DNA of 42,188 nucleotides from Lysobacteraceae bacterium PS02340 (GCA_029959605.1 JASCOC010000026.1:1-42188), one strand, 5' to 3'; counted from the stretch's first letter, positions 14,268-23,015 are shown. Notes: generated from the sequence alone by a model not told the origin. Program-made: numbers and translations.

Positions 14268-15197
14268 TCAGTCGACATCAGCCGGGGACGCGGCACCCTC
14301 GAGATCCCGATCCAGCAGACAGTCGATGAAGGCGCGCAGCGCGGGGCGCATGTGGCGCCGGTTGGCGTAGTAGAGATACAGCCCCGGCACCGTCGGCGAC
14401 CAGTCGGCGAGCACGCGTGTCAGCTGGCCGTCCTGCAAGGCCTGGGCGACGCCGTCGTCGTGATAGGTGTAGAGGATGCCGAGGCCCGCCACGGCTGCGG
14501 CGGAAATGATGCTCTGGTGGTTCGCGATCACCGGCCCGTCGCCGTGGAACTCGACCCGCTTGCCCGCCTTCGCGAATTCCCAGCCGGCGATCCTGCCGCT
14601 GCCGGGAAACCGGAACCTGATGCATGCGTGACGCTGCAGGTCCGACGGGGTGACGGGTGTGCCGTGACGCGCCAGGTAGTCGGGGCTGGCGACGGCCATC
14701 AGCTGCACGTCGGGCGTCAGCCGCACCGCGACGACATCCTTCTCCAGTCGACCGCCCACGCGGATGCCGGCATCGAAACCTTCGGCGGCGATGTCGCTGA
14801 GCCCGTCGCTGATGACGATGTCGAGCACGACATCCGGATGCGCCCGGCCGAATCGCCCGAGCCGCGGCGCGATGAGGGTCTCGGCCGCCATGCTGAAGGT
14901 GTTGATGCGCAGCGTGCCGGCGGCGCGTGCGTTCGATCCCATCGCCTCGGCCACCGCTTCGTCCATGTCGCGCAGCATCGGCGCGATGCGCGTGTGCAGG
15001 CGTCTGCCGGCTTCCGTCGGCGACACGCTGCGCGTGGTGCGGTTGAGCAGGCGCACGCCGAGGCGTGCTTCCAGCTGCCGGATGATCTGGCTCAGGACCG
15101 AGCGGGACAGACCCAGATGATCGGCGGCCCGGGCGAAGCTGGACCGGTCGACGACGGCCGCGAAGGCCCGGAGTTCAGCGAATTCGGATCCGCGCAC
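14268..15197 (-). CDS. LysR-family transcriptional regulator
   Basis: 309 residues, GTG start at 15197. The N-terminal winged helix (about 5-62) has AADHLGLSRSVLSQIIRQLE as its recognition segment, followed by RLLNRTTRSVSPTEAG. The linker helix leads to a two-lobed effector-binding domain (about 92-295) with TLRINTFSMAAETLI and the GLGILYTYHDD block. The ligand is unknown. It is divergent from the NTF2-like/SDR pair at 15295-16403, which LysR proteins typically control from the shared promoter region, where a dyad is present (15219-15236). Confidence 0.93.
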   Translation of the reverse strand: MRGSEFAELRAFAAVVDRSSFARAADHLGLSRSVLSQIIRQLEARLGVRLLNRTTRSVSPTEAGRRLHTRIAPMLRDMDEAVAEAMGSNARAAGTLRINTFSMAAETLIAPRLGRFGRAHPDVVLDIVISDGLSDIAAEGFDAGIRVGGRLEKDVVAVRLTPDVQLMAVASPDYLARHGTPVTPSDLQRHACIRFRFPGSGRIAGWEFAKAGKRVEFHGDGPVIANHQSIISAAAVAGLGILYTYHDDGVAQALQDGQLTRVLADWSPTVPGLYLYYANRRHMRPALRAFIDCLLDRDLEGAASPADVD

Positions 15198-15218
15198 TGT
15201 GCACCGTTTTCGACATAA

Positions 15219-15236
15219 GCCGATTCGATAATAGGC
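15219..15236. promoter_or_regulatory. Candidate LysR operator
   Basis: GCCGATTCGATAATAGGC is a dyad (GCC-n-ATT-n4-AAT-n-GGC) in the 97-nt gap between the divergent LysR gene and the NTF2-like gene. GATAAT within it could be a -10 element, and CGATTC is directly repeated 15 bp apart (15221, 15236). The position fits autoregulation. Confidence 0.4.
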
Positions 15237-15294
15237 GATTCACGGCATTGAACACGCGGCGCAGCATGACCGCTCCAACCGACAGGAGCGCGTT

Positions 15295-15624
15295 ATGCAC
15301 ACCCTCGATCTCCCCGAACCGATTGCCGCTTATTTCGAAGCCGACCGCCAGAACGCGCAGGCGGTCGGACGCTGCTTCAACGACGACGGCGTGGTGCTCG
15401 ACGAAGGCCATACCCATCGCGGTCCCGCGCAGATCGCGGACTGGAAGTCGGCGACGCAGGCGAAGTACGACTTCATCGCCAGGCCGCACACCGTGGCGCA
15501 GGACGGTCGCGCGTATATCGTGACCTGCACCGTGTCCGGCGCGTTCCCGGGCAGCCCGATCGACCTGCGCTACACCTTCACCCTGGCGCGCGGCCGGATC
15601 GCGTCGCTGGAGATCGCGTCATGA
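15295..15624 (+). CDS. NTF2-like (SnoaL) protein
   Basis: 109 residues, cytoplasmic, no signal peptide. It covers one NTF2 domain: helix LPEPIAAYFEADRQNAQAVGRCF, strand DDGVVLDEGHTHRGPAQIADWK, then paired strands to TFTLARGRIASLEIAS. Members work as isomerases, cyclases, dehydratases or binding proteins. ACAGGAG (about 13 nt upstream) provides a ribosome-binding site. It overlaps the SDR gene by 4 nt (ATGA), so the two are one transcript and probably act on the same substrate, controlled by the divergent LysR protein. Confidence 0.85.
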   Translation: MHTLDLPEPIAAYFEADRQNAQAVGRCFNDDGVVLDEGHTHRGPAQIADWKSATQAKYDFIARPHTVAQDGRAYIVTCTVSGAFPGSPIDLRYTFTLARGRIASLEIAS

Positions 15625-16403
15625 GCTTCGATCTCCGACTCTCTGGCACACGCGTGCTGGTCACGGGCGGCACGCGGGGCGTGGGCGCCGCGGTCTCTGC
15701 ATTGCTGGCCAGTCTGGGCGCCCGCGTCGTGGCGACGGCCCGGTCCATCCCCGACACGGCCGTGGACGGCGTGCACTACCTCGCGGTCGATCTCGCCACG
15801 CCCGAAGGCGTCGCGCGCGCGGTGGCCGGTGCGCGCGACCATCTCGGCGGTGTGGATGCACTGGTCAATGTGGTCGGCGGATCGTCGGCGCCCGCGGGCG
15901 GCTTCGCGAAACTCGACGACGCGGAATGGGCCAAGGCGCTGGATCTCAATCTGATGGCGGCCGTGCGCACCGATCGTGCGGTGCTGCCGGAGATGCTTCA
16001 GCGCGGCACGGGCGTGATCGTGCACGTGACCTCGATCCAGCACCGCTTGCCGTTGCACGATTCCACCATCGCCTACGCCGCGGCGAAGGCCGCACTGTCG
16101 ACCTACAGCAAGGCGCTGTCGAAAGAGGTGACGCCGCAGGGCGTGCGCGTGCTGCGCGTCTCGCCGGGCTGGGTGGAGACCGAAGCCGCGACCGATTTCC
16201 TCGGCACGATCGCCGCCAGCGCGGACACCGACCTCGCCGGCGCACGGCAGCAGGTGATGGATGCGCTGGGCGGCATTCCGCTGGGACGGCCTGCGATGCC
16301 CGCGGAGGTCGCGGATCTGATCGCATTCCTGATCTCGCCGCGTGCGGCGGCGATGTCGGGCAGTGAGATCACGATCGACGGCGGCACGGTCCCCACCGCC
16401 TGA
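15621..16403 (+). CDS. Short-chain dehydrogenase/reductase (SDR)
   Basis: 260 residues, classical SDR. The cofactor motif TGGTRGVG is at 15-22. The active site has S (in HVTSIQHRLPL) and the Y-x-x-x-K pair in YAAAKAALSTYSKAL. The C-terminal block IAFLISPRAAAMSGSEITIDGGT is the usual SDR ending. It oxidises or reduces an unknown alcohol/ketone with NAD(P). It is translationally coupled to the NTF2-like gene, and the pair lies opposite a LysR regulator, a common arrangement for small detoxification operons. Confidence 0.93.
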   Translation: MSFDLRLSGTRVLVTGGTRGVGAAVSALLASLGARVVATARSIPDTAVDGVHYLAVDLATPEGVARAVAGARDHLGGVDALVNVVGGSSAPAGGFAKLDDAEWAKALDLNLMAAVRTDRAVLPEMLQRGTGVIVHVTSIQHRLPLHDSTIAYAAAKAALSTYSKALSKEVTPQGVRVLRVSPGWVETEAATDFLGTIAASADTDLAGARQQVMDALGGIPLGRPAMPAEVADLIAFLISPRAAAMSGSEITIDGGTVPTA

Positions 16404-16468
16404 CCCGCGCCGGCTGCCGCGGGCAGTGCGCCGCAGCAGGCCGGGATCGCCAGCAGATCAGGACGAAT

Positions 16469-16505
16469 AGTCAAATTATATGGACTTTAAATTCCCCATA
16501 GTCCA
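16469..16505. promoter_or_regulatory. Candidate operator/promoter of the alpha/beta hydrolase
   Basis: An unusually A+T-rich stretch with three alternating half-sites: AGTC (16469), GACT (16483) and AGTC (16500). TGGACT and AGTCCA (16481-16486, 16500-16505) form a perfect 6-bp dyad with a 13-nt spacer. It lies 82 nt before the hydrolase gene in a 183-nt gap that holds nothing else I can see. Confidence 0.35.
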
Positions 16506-16586
16506 GTGGTTGTGGAAAAGTAGTGCTGCCGAACGACACATCCCGCCGCACCCAGACCGCCATCCCATCCCGACCGGAGACCTGCC

Positions 16587-17375
16587 ATGTCCATGCTCAA
16601 GACCGCCGTGCTTGCTGCCGCCCTGACCGCCAGCGCCGTGTCCGGCGCGCACGCGAGTGATGCGGCGACGCCGACCACCCAGACCCATGCGAAGAATGTC
16701 GTGCTGGTGCACGGCGCGTTTGCCGACGGCTCGGGCTGGCGCCCGCTGTACGAGTTGCTCACCGCACGCGGCTACCGCATGTCGATCGTGCAGAACCCGC
16801 TGACCTCGCTGGAAGACGACGTCGCGGCCACGCGCCGCGTCCTCGATCGCCAGGACGGGCCGACGGTGCTCGTCGGCCACTCCTGGGGCGGCACGGTGAT
16901 CACCGAGGCCGGCGTGCACGACAAGGTGACTGCGCTGGTGTACGTGTCCGCGCTGGCGCCAGACGCCGGCGAGACCACCGCGCAGCAGTACGCCGGTTTC
17001 GCGCCGACGCCGGAATTCGTCATCGACACCGCGGCCGACGGCTTCGGCATCGTGAAACCCGCGCAGTTCAAGGCCGGCTTCGCGCACGACACCACCGACG
17101 CCGACGCGGCGTTCCTGCGCGATTCGCAGGTGCCGATCAACATGGCCGCGTTTGCCACGCCGCTGACGCAGTCCGCGTGGCGCAGCAAGCCCAGCTGGGC
17201 GGTGATCGCGACCGAGGACAAGGCGTTTGACCAGGCCATGCTCGTCCACATGGCCGAACGCATCGGCGCCGACATCACCCGCGTATCGGCCAGCCACGCG
17301 CTGTTCTATACCCAGCCGGGTGTGGTCGCCGATGCGATCGAGCGCGCCGCGAAGGGCGTGCGTCAGGGCGAGTGA
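16587..17375 (+). CDS. Exported alpha/beta hydrolase
   Basis: 262 residues. The N-terminus KTAVLAAALTASAVSGAHA is a signal peptide, so the enzyme is probably periplasmic. It has the oxyanion-hole motif VLVHGAFADGSGW (about 38-51), the nucleophile elbow GHSWGG with S99, an acid in ATEDKAF and the catalytic histidine in SASHALF. This triad and the HGAFADGSGW motif match a common family of esterase-like hydrolases that also includes plant methylesterase homologues. The substrate is unknown. GGAG precedes the ATG. The gene stands alone, with a dyad operator candidate upstream and a hairpin downstream. Confidence 0.9.
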   Translation: MSMLKTAVLAAALTASAVSGAHASDAATPTTQTHAKNVVLVHGAFADGSGWRPLYELLTARGYRMSIVQNPLTSLEDDVAATRRVLDRQDGPTVLVGHSWGGTVITEAGVHDKVTALVYVSALAPDAGETTAQQYAGFAPTPEFVIDTAADGFGIVKPAQFKAGFAHDTTDADAAFLRDSQVPINMAAFATPLTQSAWRSKPSWAVIATEDKAFDQAMLVHMAERIGADITRVSASHALFYTQPGVVADAIERAAKGVRQGE

Positions 17376-17385
17376 TCACCCATTG

Positions 17386-17413
17386 CGATGGACCGGTCGC
17401 GTCCGGTCCATCG
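17386..17413 (+). terminator. Perfect 11-bp hairpin after the hydrolase gene
   Basis: CGATGGACCGG, loop TCGCGT, CCGGTCCATCG, beginning 11 nt after the stop. No T tract follows, so it may act as an mRNA 3' stabiliser or a weak terminator. Confidence 0.4.
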
Positions 17414-17651
17414 TGGTGCGCAGCCCAGTGACCGTTTGCACGGCGCAGTGACCGCCACGCCGGAACTCCTCGCTTTAACGTTCGATCAGCGCATCCATGC
17501 GGCGCGCTTTGGTTTGCTAAGCGCTGCGGGCTCGTCTTCGCGGGCGTTTCACAAACGTAAACCGGGATTCCGAAACTTGGGTCATTCCGTCACGCGACCG
17601 ATGACACCCACCGTTGACACTCTTCGGCACACCCAGACGCTGGAGCTTCAG

Positions 17652-18125
17652 ATGACTTCCAATATCACCCGTATTCCGCTCGCCATTGCGATGTCCTCGG
17701 TCCTTGCACTCGCCGTCGGTTGTTCGAACGACCGCACTGCGGACGAGGCCGCCACGACGCCTGCCACCGATCCTGCGATGCAGACCCCGCCGCCGGCGAC
17801 GACGCCGGCTACCACGCCCGACACGACCGCAACGGGCGCTGCGCGCACCGACGCGCCGATGGACGGTTCGGCGAACGGCATGAACACCGGCATGGAATCC
17901 GACCAGCCGGGCTCCGACACCTGGATCACCACCAAGGTGAAGTCCTCGCTGCTGGCCGATTCCGACGTGTCCGGTCTGAAGATCGACGTGGAAACCGTCA
18001 ATGGCGTCGTGACGCTGACGGGCCAGGTCGAGCAGGCCTCGCAGGTCACCGAAGCAACGCGCATCGCGCGTGAGATCGAAGGCGTGACCGACGTGGTGAC
18101 CACCAATCTGGTGACGACGCAGTAA
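17652..18125 (+). CDS. BON-domain lipoprotein
   Basis: 157 residues. A signal peptide with lipobox LAVGC (Cys at about 25) predicts a lipid anchor. A Thr/Pro/Ala-rich linker (about 30-85) spaces the C-terminal BON domain (about 92-155, from TWITTKVKSSLLADSDVSG to the VTDVVTTNLV end). BON domains bind phospholipids and occur in OsmY and other envelope-stress proteins, so a role in envelope integrity is likely. GGAG lies 6 nt before the ATG. The 276 nt upstream contain the hairpin above and a TTGACA at about 17613 but no clear -10. A strong terminator follows. Confidence 0.9.
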   Translation: MTSNITRIPLAIAMSSVLALAVGCSNDRTADEAATTPATDPAMQTPPPATTPATTPDTTATGAARTDAPMDGSANGMNTGMESDQPGSDTWITTKVKSSLLADSDVSGLKIDVETVNGVVTLTGQVEQASQVTEATRIAREIEGVTDVVTTNLVTTQ

Positions 18126-18194
18126 GTCCCGGGCGCTGCGGATCGGGTCACTCGCCCGACGCCCGGCGCGTCGTGGATTCAAGCCTGGATCAGA

Positions 18195-18228
18195 ATGCCG
18201 CGCACCTTCGGGTGTGCGGCATTTTTTT
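18195..18228 (+). terminator. Rho-independent terminator
   Basis: ATGCCGCGCACC, loop TTCG, GGTGTGCGGCAT (one G-T pair), followed by seven T. This is a canonical intrinsic terminator with a UUCG tetraloop, 70 nt after the BON lipoprotein gene. Confidence 0.92.
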
Positions 18229-18393
18229 ATGGGCTCAACTGTCACCGGCGGGCCGGGGCGCGTGCCGCACCCGGCTGACCGGATCGGCCGCGGTGCCTGG
18301 CGTGTCCGTCCGTCCTGCGCGCGATGCGCGACGCGGGCTGCAGATGCAAGTCGCGTCATGCGACGATGCGCAACGGAATCGGGGAGGAGCAGG

Positions 18394-19398
18394 ATGCTCG
18401 CTTGGCTGTTCGGAAAGAAGACACCTGAGGCGCACGAGGCGCCGGACACGCGCGACGCGCACGCGCGGATGCCGGTGCAGATGCACTGGCGGGCCGACAT
18501 GGCGCTGCCCGTGCCGGACTGGCAGGCGATGGACGCCGCGCTGCCCGAGGACGCGGACGAGACACTGCTGCACGGCTACTACGATGCCGCCGCCGCGCAC
18601 TGGCTCGACGTGCTCGCCACGGCGTTGCCTGCCGGCTATCGGCAGACGGGTACGACGGATTTCCTGTTGCTGTCGGCGCAGTCGGCGCGCGCGTCCGCGC
18701 TGGTGCTGCGCAGTTGCACGCAGGCCTTGCGGGCGATCCGCAGCAGCCTCGGTCCGCTGGCCTGCGAGACCGGCTATGGCCGCCACGTCGTCGTGGTGTT
18801 CGCCAGCCAGGACGACTACTACGCCTATCTGTCGCAATACCAGGGCGAGGGCGAGACGGTGCCGATGTCGAGCGGCGTCTTCATCAATGCCGGCTACGGA
18901 CATTTCGCCAGCTGGCACGACGGGCTGGACGAACTGGAGGCGGTCGTCGTCCACGAACTCACGCATGCGCTGCTGGCGCATCTGCCGATGCCGGACTGGT
19001 TGCACGAGGGCTTCGCGGTGAACGTGGAGCGCACCTTGCTGCCGCGACTCGCCGATCCGCGTCTGGCGCTGTATCGCCCCGACGAAATGGCCGCGCGCCA
19101 TGCGGACTGGTGGGACGCGGCGACGATCCAGGCGTTCTGGTCCGGCGCCGCATTCCACACCGCGGGCGAGGGTGTCGAGCTGGCCTACGATCTCGCGCGC
19201 GCGATCACCGCACTCGCGGCGCGCGAAGACGACGCCGCCTTCCGCGCGTTCGCCGCGATCGCCGACAGCGACGATGCCGGCAGCGCCGCCGCGATCGACA
19301 CGTTGGGGTATCCGCTCGAACACCTGGTCGAAGCGGTGCTCGGCGAGGGCGACTGGGCGCCGAAGCCGGACGCCTGGGCAGTCGCCCGCGCGGCCTAG
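18394..19398 (+). CDS. HExxH zinc metallopeptidase-like protein (gluzincin type)
   Basis: 334 residues with no signal peptide. The motif HELTH (H187, E188, H191) is followed at E205 (LHEGFA) by the third zinc ligand, the gluzincin pattern seen in the peptidase MA/DUF1570 group. The N-terminal 180 residues contain strands such as HVVVVFASQDDYYAYLSQY with no named domain. The C-terminal part is helical and Ala/Asp-rich. The substrate is unknown. AGGAG lies 4 nt before ATG 18394; a further 60 codons upstream are open but overlap the terminator and are not protein-like. It is followed 77 nt later by a small exported protein. Confidence 0.8.
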   Translation: MLAWLFGKKTPEAHEAPDTRDAHARMPVQMHWRADMALPVPDWQAMDAALPEDADETLLHGYYDAAAAHWLDVLATALPAGYRQTGTTDFLLLSAQSARASALVLRSCTQALRAIRSSLGPLACETGYGRHVVVVFASQDDYYAYLSQYQGEGETVPMSSGVFINAGYGHFASWHDGLDELEAVVVHELTHALLAHLPMPDWLHEGFAVNVERTLLPRLADPRLALYRPDEMAARHADWWDAATIQAFWSGAAFHTAGEGVELAYDLARAITALAAREDDAAFRAFAAIADSDDAGSAAAIDTLGYPLEHLVEAVLGEGDWAPKPDAWAVARAA

Positions 19399-19475
19399 GC
19401 AGGCGTAGGATCCGCGGAAACGCCGGGCGTGGATCGCGTCGCGCCGGGCCGGCCTTCCGCATCGAGGACACCGTC

Positions 19476-19841
19476 GTGCGTCGATTCGTGTTGTGCGTAC
19501 TCGTGAGCCTCGTTGCGGTGCCGGCGTCCGCCGCCGACACCGGTCTGGACGGCGCCTGGGTCGTCGACCTGTCCAGCAAGCCCGGCGAGCTCTACTCGCA
19601 GCCGATGCAGCTGTCGCTGGCGGCCGACGGCACGGTCAGCGGCAGCTTCTACGGCAGCGCGATCGAAGCCGGGCGCTGGAAGCAGGACCGTGGCCGGCTG
19701 TGCGCGAGTTTCCGCACGACGGACGGCGCCGGCCCGTACCACACGGCGGTGTGCCTGGCCGGCGCGACCGCCAGCGGCCAGACCTGGGCCGAGCACCGCA
19801 ACTTCCTGTTCAACTGGAACGCGACACGCCCGGCGCCGTAG
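19476..19841 (+). CDS. Small exported protein of unknown function
   Basis: 121 residues from GTG 19476, with GAGG at about 19464. RRFVLCVLVSLVAVPASAA is a signal peptide with AxA cleavage. The mature ~100 residues begin GLDGAWVVDLSS and contain QLSLAADGTVSGSFYGSAIEAGRW and a WAEHRNFLFNW end, an all-beta pattern with two cysteines that resembles lipocalin-like or META-like small periplasmic domains. I cannot name a family. No obvious link to its neighbours. Confidence 0.75.
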   Translation: MRRFVLCVLVSLVAVPASAADTGLDGAWVVDLSSKPGELYSQPMQLSLAADGTVSGSFYGSAIEAGRWKQDRGRLCASFRTTDGAGPYHTAVCLAGATASGQTWAEHRNFLFNWNATRPAP

Positions 19842-20020
19842 CGCGCGGGTGGCACGATTGCGGGATCGGATCGCCGTCATGAAGGCGTGCGCGGGCGTGC
19901 GCGCGTGGCGACATCCGGACCGGGCCAGGCGCTGAATAGGTTCCGGGCAGGTCGGCAACGGGCGTCCGCTCGCCGGCGTGCGGGCGCATACTGCCGGCCT
20001 CTGAGCCGACGGACACGTCC

Positions 20021-20329
20021 ATGATCGACCCGATTCCGTTGGAAGACCTCGCGCTTCTCGACGTCCTGCAGCAGATCAGCGAAGCGAACGATCCGACGCC
20101 GGTCGAGACCGAGATGACCCGGCGCCTGCTCGAAGGCGCGCTCGTCGAAGAGCATGAAGACGGTGTGCGTCTGACCCATGCCGGCATCGCGCTGTGCAAG
20201 TCGCTGCAGCACCGCGTGGCTGCCGACAAGCTGGCCAGCGAAATCATCGACAAGCGCGAGAGCGAGGCCGAAACCCTGCGCCCGTTGCCGGGCGAGAGAC
20301 CGCCGGTGGAGCCGCCGCCGATCGTGTGA
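20021..20329 (+). CDS. Conserved hypothetical, winged-helix-like small protein
   Basis: 102 residues. The first ~70 (LEDLALLDVLQQISE, TPVETEMTRRLLEGALVEEHEDGVRLTHAGIALCKSL) follow the helix-turn-helix-wing order of MarR-like small winged helices, where 'VRLTHAGIAL' would be the wing. No dimerisation helix is evident, and the tail is Pro/Glu-rich and disordered. DNA binding is an inference. The 179 nt upstream show no clear promoter. It converges with the NTF2-like gene at 20358. Confidence 0.7.
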   Translation: MIDPIPLEDLALLDVLQQISEANDPTPVETEMTRRLLEGALVEEHEDGVRLTHAGIALCKSLQHRVAADKLASEIIDKRESEAETLRPLPGERPPVEPPPIV

Positions 20330-20357
20330 GCGCGCGTGACAGGAATATCGGGCGCGC

Positions 20358-21119
20358 TCATCGCGCCCGTACGGCGCGCTCGGTGAGTGCGCCGTTTTCG
20401 TAAACGGCCATTGCGCTTGGCGTTGCTCCCGCGCCGGTCTCGAACTCGAAGCGCAGATCCCGCTCCTGTGCGAAGAAGCGGGTGGTCGATTCGGGATACA
20501 GCGTCACCACGAAGTCGCCGGCGGTCAGTCGCAGATGATCGCCTTCGACGACGACCGTGATGTCGCCGATGCGCGCCGAGCGATAAAGGCCGGCGCAGGC
20601 GGCGAGCGTCGCCGCGGACAACGGAATCGCGGCGGGTGGCGTGTACGGCACCGGCCCGTGCGCGTAACTCAGCACGCGATGCATCTGCCAGCGACCATCG
20701 TGGCGCCGCCAGAGACTGGTGAACTCGGCTTGCCCGTCCAGACGCTCCGGTGCATCGCCGCTGCGCACGTGGAAACGATGGCGACCGGACAGGATCGCGT
20801 AGCCGTCAGCCAATGGGTGGAACGCGAGACTGTCGTCGATGAGCTCGCGACGCAGCCGCATGTCGGGCGTCGCGCAGGGGCCGTTGCGCAACGAGTCGAC
20901 GACGCCGGTGCGCGTCGTCGTGAGACCGGTCTTGTCGTGATAGAACTCGACGTCCTCGGTCAGCAGCGCGCTGATCGCCGGCATGTCACAGGCGTTGTAC
21001 GCGCGCCAGAACGCGGCATCCGCGGCGCGCACTTCGCGTTCGGCATCCGGCGTCTGTGCAGTCGCCACCGTGCACGCCATCAGCAACGCGGATGCGACGA
21101 CGAATCGGGCGATACGCAT
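20358..21119 (-). CDS. Exported two-domain protein, NTF2-like (DUF4440) plus C-terminal beta domain
   Basis: 253 residues from ATG 21119. RIARFVVASALLMACTVATAQ is a signal peptide. Residues about 25-145 form a DUF4440/NTF2 domain (AADAAFWRAYNACDMPAISALLTEDVEFYHDKTG ... LWRRHDGRWQMHRVLSYAHG, cited in part). Residues about 155-253 (LAACAGLYRSARIGDITVVVEGD) resemble the DUF3471-type beta domain found after hydrolases and beta-lactamase-like proteins. Function unknown. It is the third NTF2-like gene in the window. The 215-nt gap to the next gene, which is divergent, holds their promoters, but I see no clear sites. Confidence 0.8.
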   Translation of the reverse strand: MRIARFVVASALLMACTVATAQTPDAEREVRAADAAFWRAYNACDMPAISALLTEDVEFYHDKTGLTTTRTGVVDSLRNGPCATPDMRLRRELIDDSLAFHPLADGYAILSGRHRFHVRSGDAPERLDGQAEFTSLWRRHDGRWQMHRVLSYAHGPVPYTPPAAIPLSAATLAACAGLYRSARIGDITVVVEGDHLRLTAGDFVVTLYPESTTRFFAQERDLRFEFETGAGATPSAMAVYENGALTERAVRAR

Positions 21120-21334
21120 GCGGGTGAGCCTGTGTGCGGGGACGGACTTCAACCTAGCGTGGCGATGCACGCGGCGCGTCCGCCGGAAGACACCCTGCCG
21201 GATGGCGTGATCGATCTGCGGACGCGGCCACTACGCGCGCAATGGCTGTGGCACCCACGTCGGCGATTGGCCGCTCAGGCGCGGCAACGCCGTTCCTCCA
21301 ACAGACGTAGTGCGATCAGCGAAGGGGCACACCG

Positions 21335-21838
21335 ATGTTCGTTCCGAAATGGCTGCTGGCGGTCGGCGGCGTGATCTTCCTCGCACTCGCGGTCTGGACC
21401 TGGTTGCTGGCGAACGGCCGCAATCCATTGCCATTCCCCGACGGCGGCTCACGGATCTTCGCGGCCGCGTCGCCCGAGGCCAAGACCGCGATCGTCGACG
21501 TGCTGGCGCGCAACGGACTGCGGGAACGCTTCCGCGTGGATACGGACGGCGTGCTGCGATCGATCCTGTTCGACGGCACCATCATCAACTGGTCCGCGCC
21601 CGGCGTGACGCGCAGGCTGCGCGGCGCGACATCGGCCATCGGCCTGGTCGCCGACGATCCCCTCGCACGGGCGCAAGACGCGGCGACCGTACTGCGATCG
21701 CACGGCTTCAGCGCCGACGTGATCCAGGACGCGGAACCGGGTGTCCCGATCGTGTTCCTGCTGACCGACGCGATGCCCGGCACTGTGCTCAACTTCCGCC
21801 CGCACGTGATCCACATGCCGCGGCCGCCGAAGTCGTAG
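21335..21838 (+). CDS. Membrane-anchored protein of unknown function
   Basis: 167 residues. A single N-terminal membrane helix (LLAVGGVIFLALAVWTWLLA, about 7-27) anchors a soluble domain of about 135 residues, probably periplasmic. It contains alternating helices and strands (AAASPEAKTAIVDVLARNG ... VFLLTDAMPGTVLNF) with no cysteines and no motif I recognise. AAGGGG before the ATG supports the start. It stands alone; the next gene is convergent. Confidence 0.7.
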   Translation: MFVPKWLLAVGGVIFLALAVWTWLLANGRNPLPFPDGGSRIFAAASPEAKTAIVDVLARNGLRERFRVDTDGVLRSILFDGTIINWSAPGVTRRLRGATSAIGLVADDPLARAQDAATVLRSHGFSADVIQDAEPGVPIVFLLTDAMPGTVLNFRPHVIHMPRPPKS

Positions 21839-21885
21839 ACGCGGCGAGCGTCCGGCGAACAACGGCGTCGAACAGCCGGCGAGAC

Positions 21886-22137
21886 TCACATCTCCGCGTC
21901 GATCGTCTCGTCCAGCCGGTCCGAGCCCACCATGTAGCCACCGGCTTCGATCACATCGCGCACGTCGATCAGGGCGGTGCCGAGCGCATCGAGGTCCGCC
22001 GTCTCCGCCATGCCAACGATCTCGATGCAGCGGTCGTTGAACCAAGTCCAGAACTGGCGGTAGGTCTTGCCCTGCCAGTGTTCGTGGCGGATGGCCTGGT
22101 AGAGCTCGCCGACGGCGATGGTCAGGTCGTTGCGCAT
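21886..22137 (-). CDS. Small hypothetical protein coupled to rluF
   Basis: 83 residues, soluble and helical, with conserved-looking aromatic content (EHWQGKTYRQFWTWFNDRC) and an acidic end. The start shares one base with the rluF stop (TGATG at 22139-22135), so it is translated from the rluF message. No family recognised. Confidence 0.75.
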   Translation of the reverse strand: MRNDLTIAVGELYQAIRHEHWQGKTYRQFWTWFNDRCIEIVGMAETADLDALGTALIDVRDVIEAGGYMVGSDRLDETIDAEM

Positions 22138-22850
22138 CAGAATTCCGCCTGGCCGGGCAGCAGGCCGCGCAGTTCGGCGTCGGTGAGATTGCGCCACTGG
22201 CCGGGCTTGAGATGCGCCAGCTTGACCGGGCCGATGCGCACGCGGATCAGCTGTTTCACGCGCAGCTTGAAGTGCGCGGCCATCAGGCGGATCTGCCGGT
22301 TGAGACCCTGCACCAGGATGATGCGGAAGCCGAACTTGCCCAGCGGGCTGGTGCGGCAGGGCAGGGTGGTCTGGCCGTGGATCGGCACGCCGCGCGACAT
22401 GCCGCGCAGGACCTCCTGGCTCACCGCGTGGTTCACGGTGACCAGGTATTCCTTCTCCAGCTTGTTCTCGGCGCGCAGGATCGCGTTGACGATGTCGCCG
22501 TTGCTGGTCAGCAGGATCAGGCCTTCGGAATCCTTGTCGAGCCGGCCGATCGGGAAGATGCGTTCGCGATGGTCGACGAAGTCGACGATGTTGCCCTTCA
22601 CCGACGCCTCGGTGGTGCAGGTGATGCCCACCGGCTTGTGCAGCGCGATGTAGACGTGGCGCCGCTTGCCCGGCGCGGTGGTCCGCTGCAGCAGCGCCTG
22701 CCCGTCGATCATGACGGTGTCGCCTTCGCCCACTTCCGCGCCGACGCGTGCGCGCATGCCGTTGACCGTGACCCGGCCTTCGCCGATCAGACGGTCGGCT
22801 TCGCGCCGCGAGCAGGCGCCGGTGTCGCTGATGTGCTTGTTCAGGCGCAT
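22137..22850 (-). CDS. rluF: 23S rRNA pseudouridine synthase RluF-type
   Basis: 237 residues: an N-terminal S4 RNA-binding domain (about 2-58, RLNKHISDTGACSRREADRLI) and an RsuA-family catalytic domain with the GRLDKDSEGLILLTSNGD motif, where D105 is the catalytic aspartate. RluF modifies U2604 of 23S rRNA in E. coli, and the CTTEASVKGNIVDFV block is typical of that branch; RluB/RluE/RsuA cannot be fully excluded. ATG 22850 begins directly with the S4 domain; the 33 codons upstream are not protein-like. It is co-translated with the small gene downstream. Confidence 0.88.
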   Translation of the reverse strand: MRLNKHISDTGACSRREADRLIGEGRVTVNGMRARVGAEVGEGDTVMIDGQALLQRTTAPGKRRHVYIALHKPVGITCTTEASVKGNIVDFVDHRERIFPIGRLDKDSEGLILLTSNGDIVNAILRAENKLEKEYLVTVNHAVSQEVLRGMSRGVPIHGQTTLPCRTSPLGKFGFRIILVQGLNRQIRLMAAHFKLRVKQLIRVRIGPVKLAHLKPGQWRNLTDAELRGLLPGQAEF

Positions 22851-22949
22851 GGACGCGTGCGGTACCGGTGATCGCGAAGGGCACGCAGTCTGGCAGATCA
22901 CGCGCGCGGGGTCATGGAAGCAGGCGCACGGTGCCTGGCGAGCGGCCAC

Positions 22950-22978
22950 AAAAAAACCCGGACGTTTCCGCCCGGGTT
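22950..22978 (-). terminator. Rho-independent terminator of the cold-shock gene
   Basis: On the minus strand AACCCGG, a 10-nt loop, CCGGGTT and then a run of seven T (plus-strand A run at 22950-22956). It lies 38 nt after the cold-shock protein stop. Confidence 0.88.
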
Positions 22979-23015
22979 CTTCAGCGCCGCTTGCGCGGCA
23001 CAGGTCGAGTAGAAC

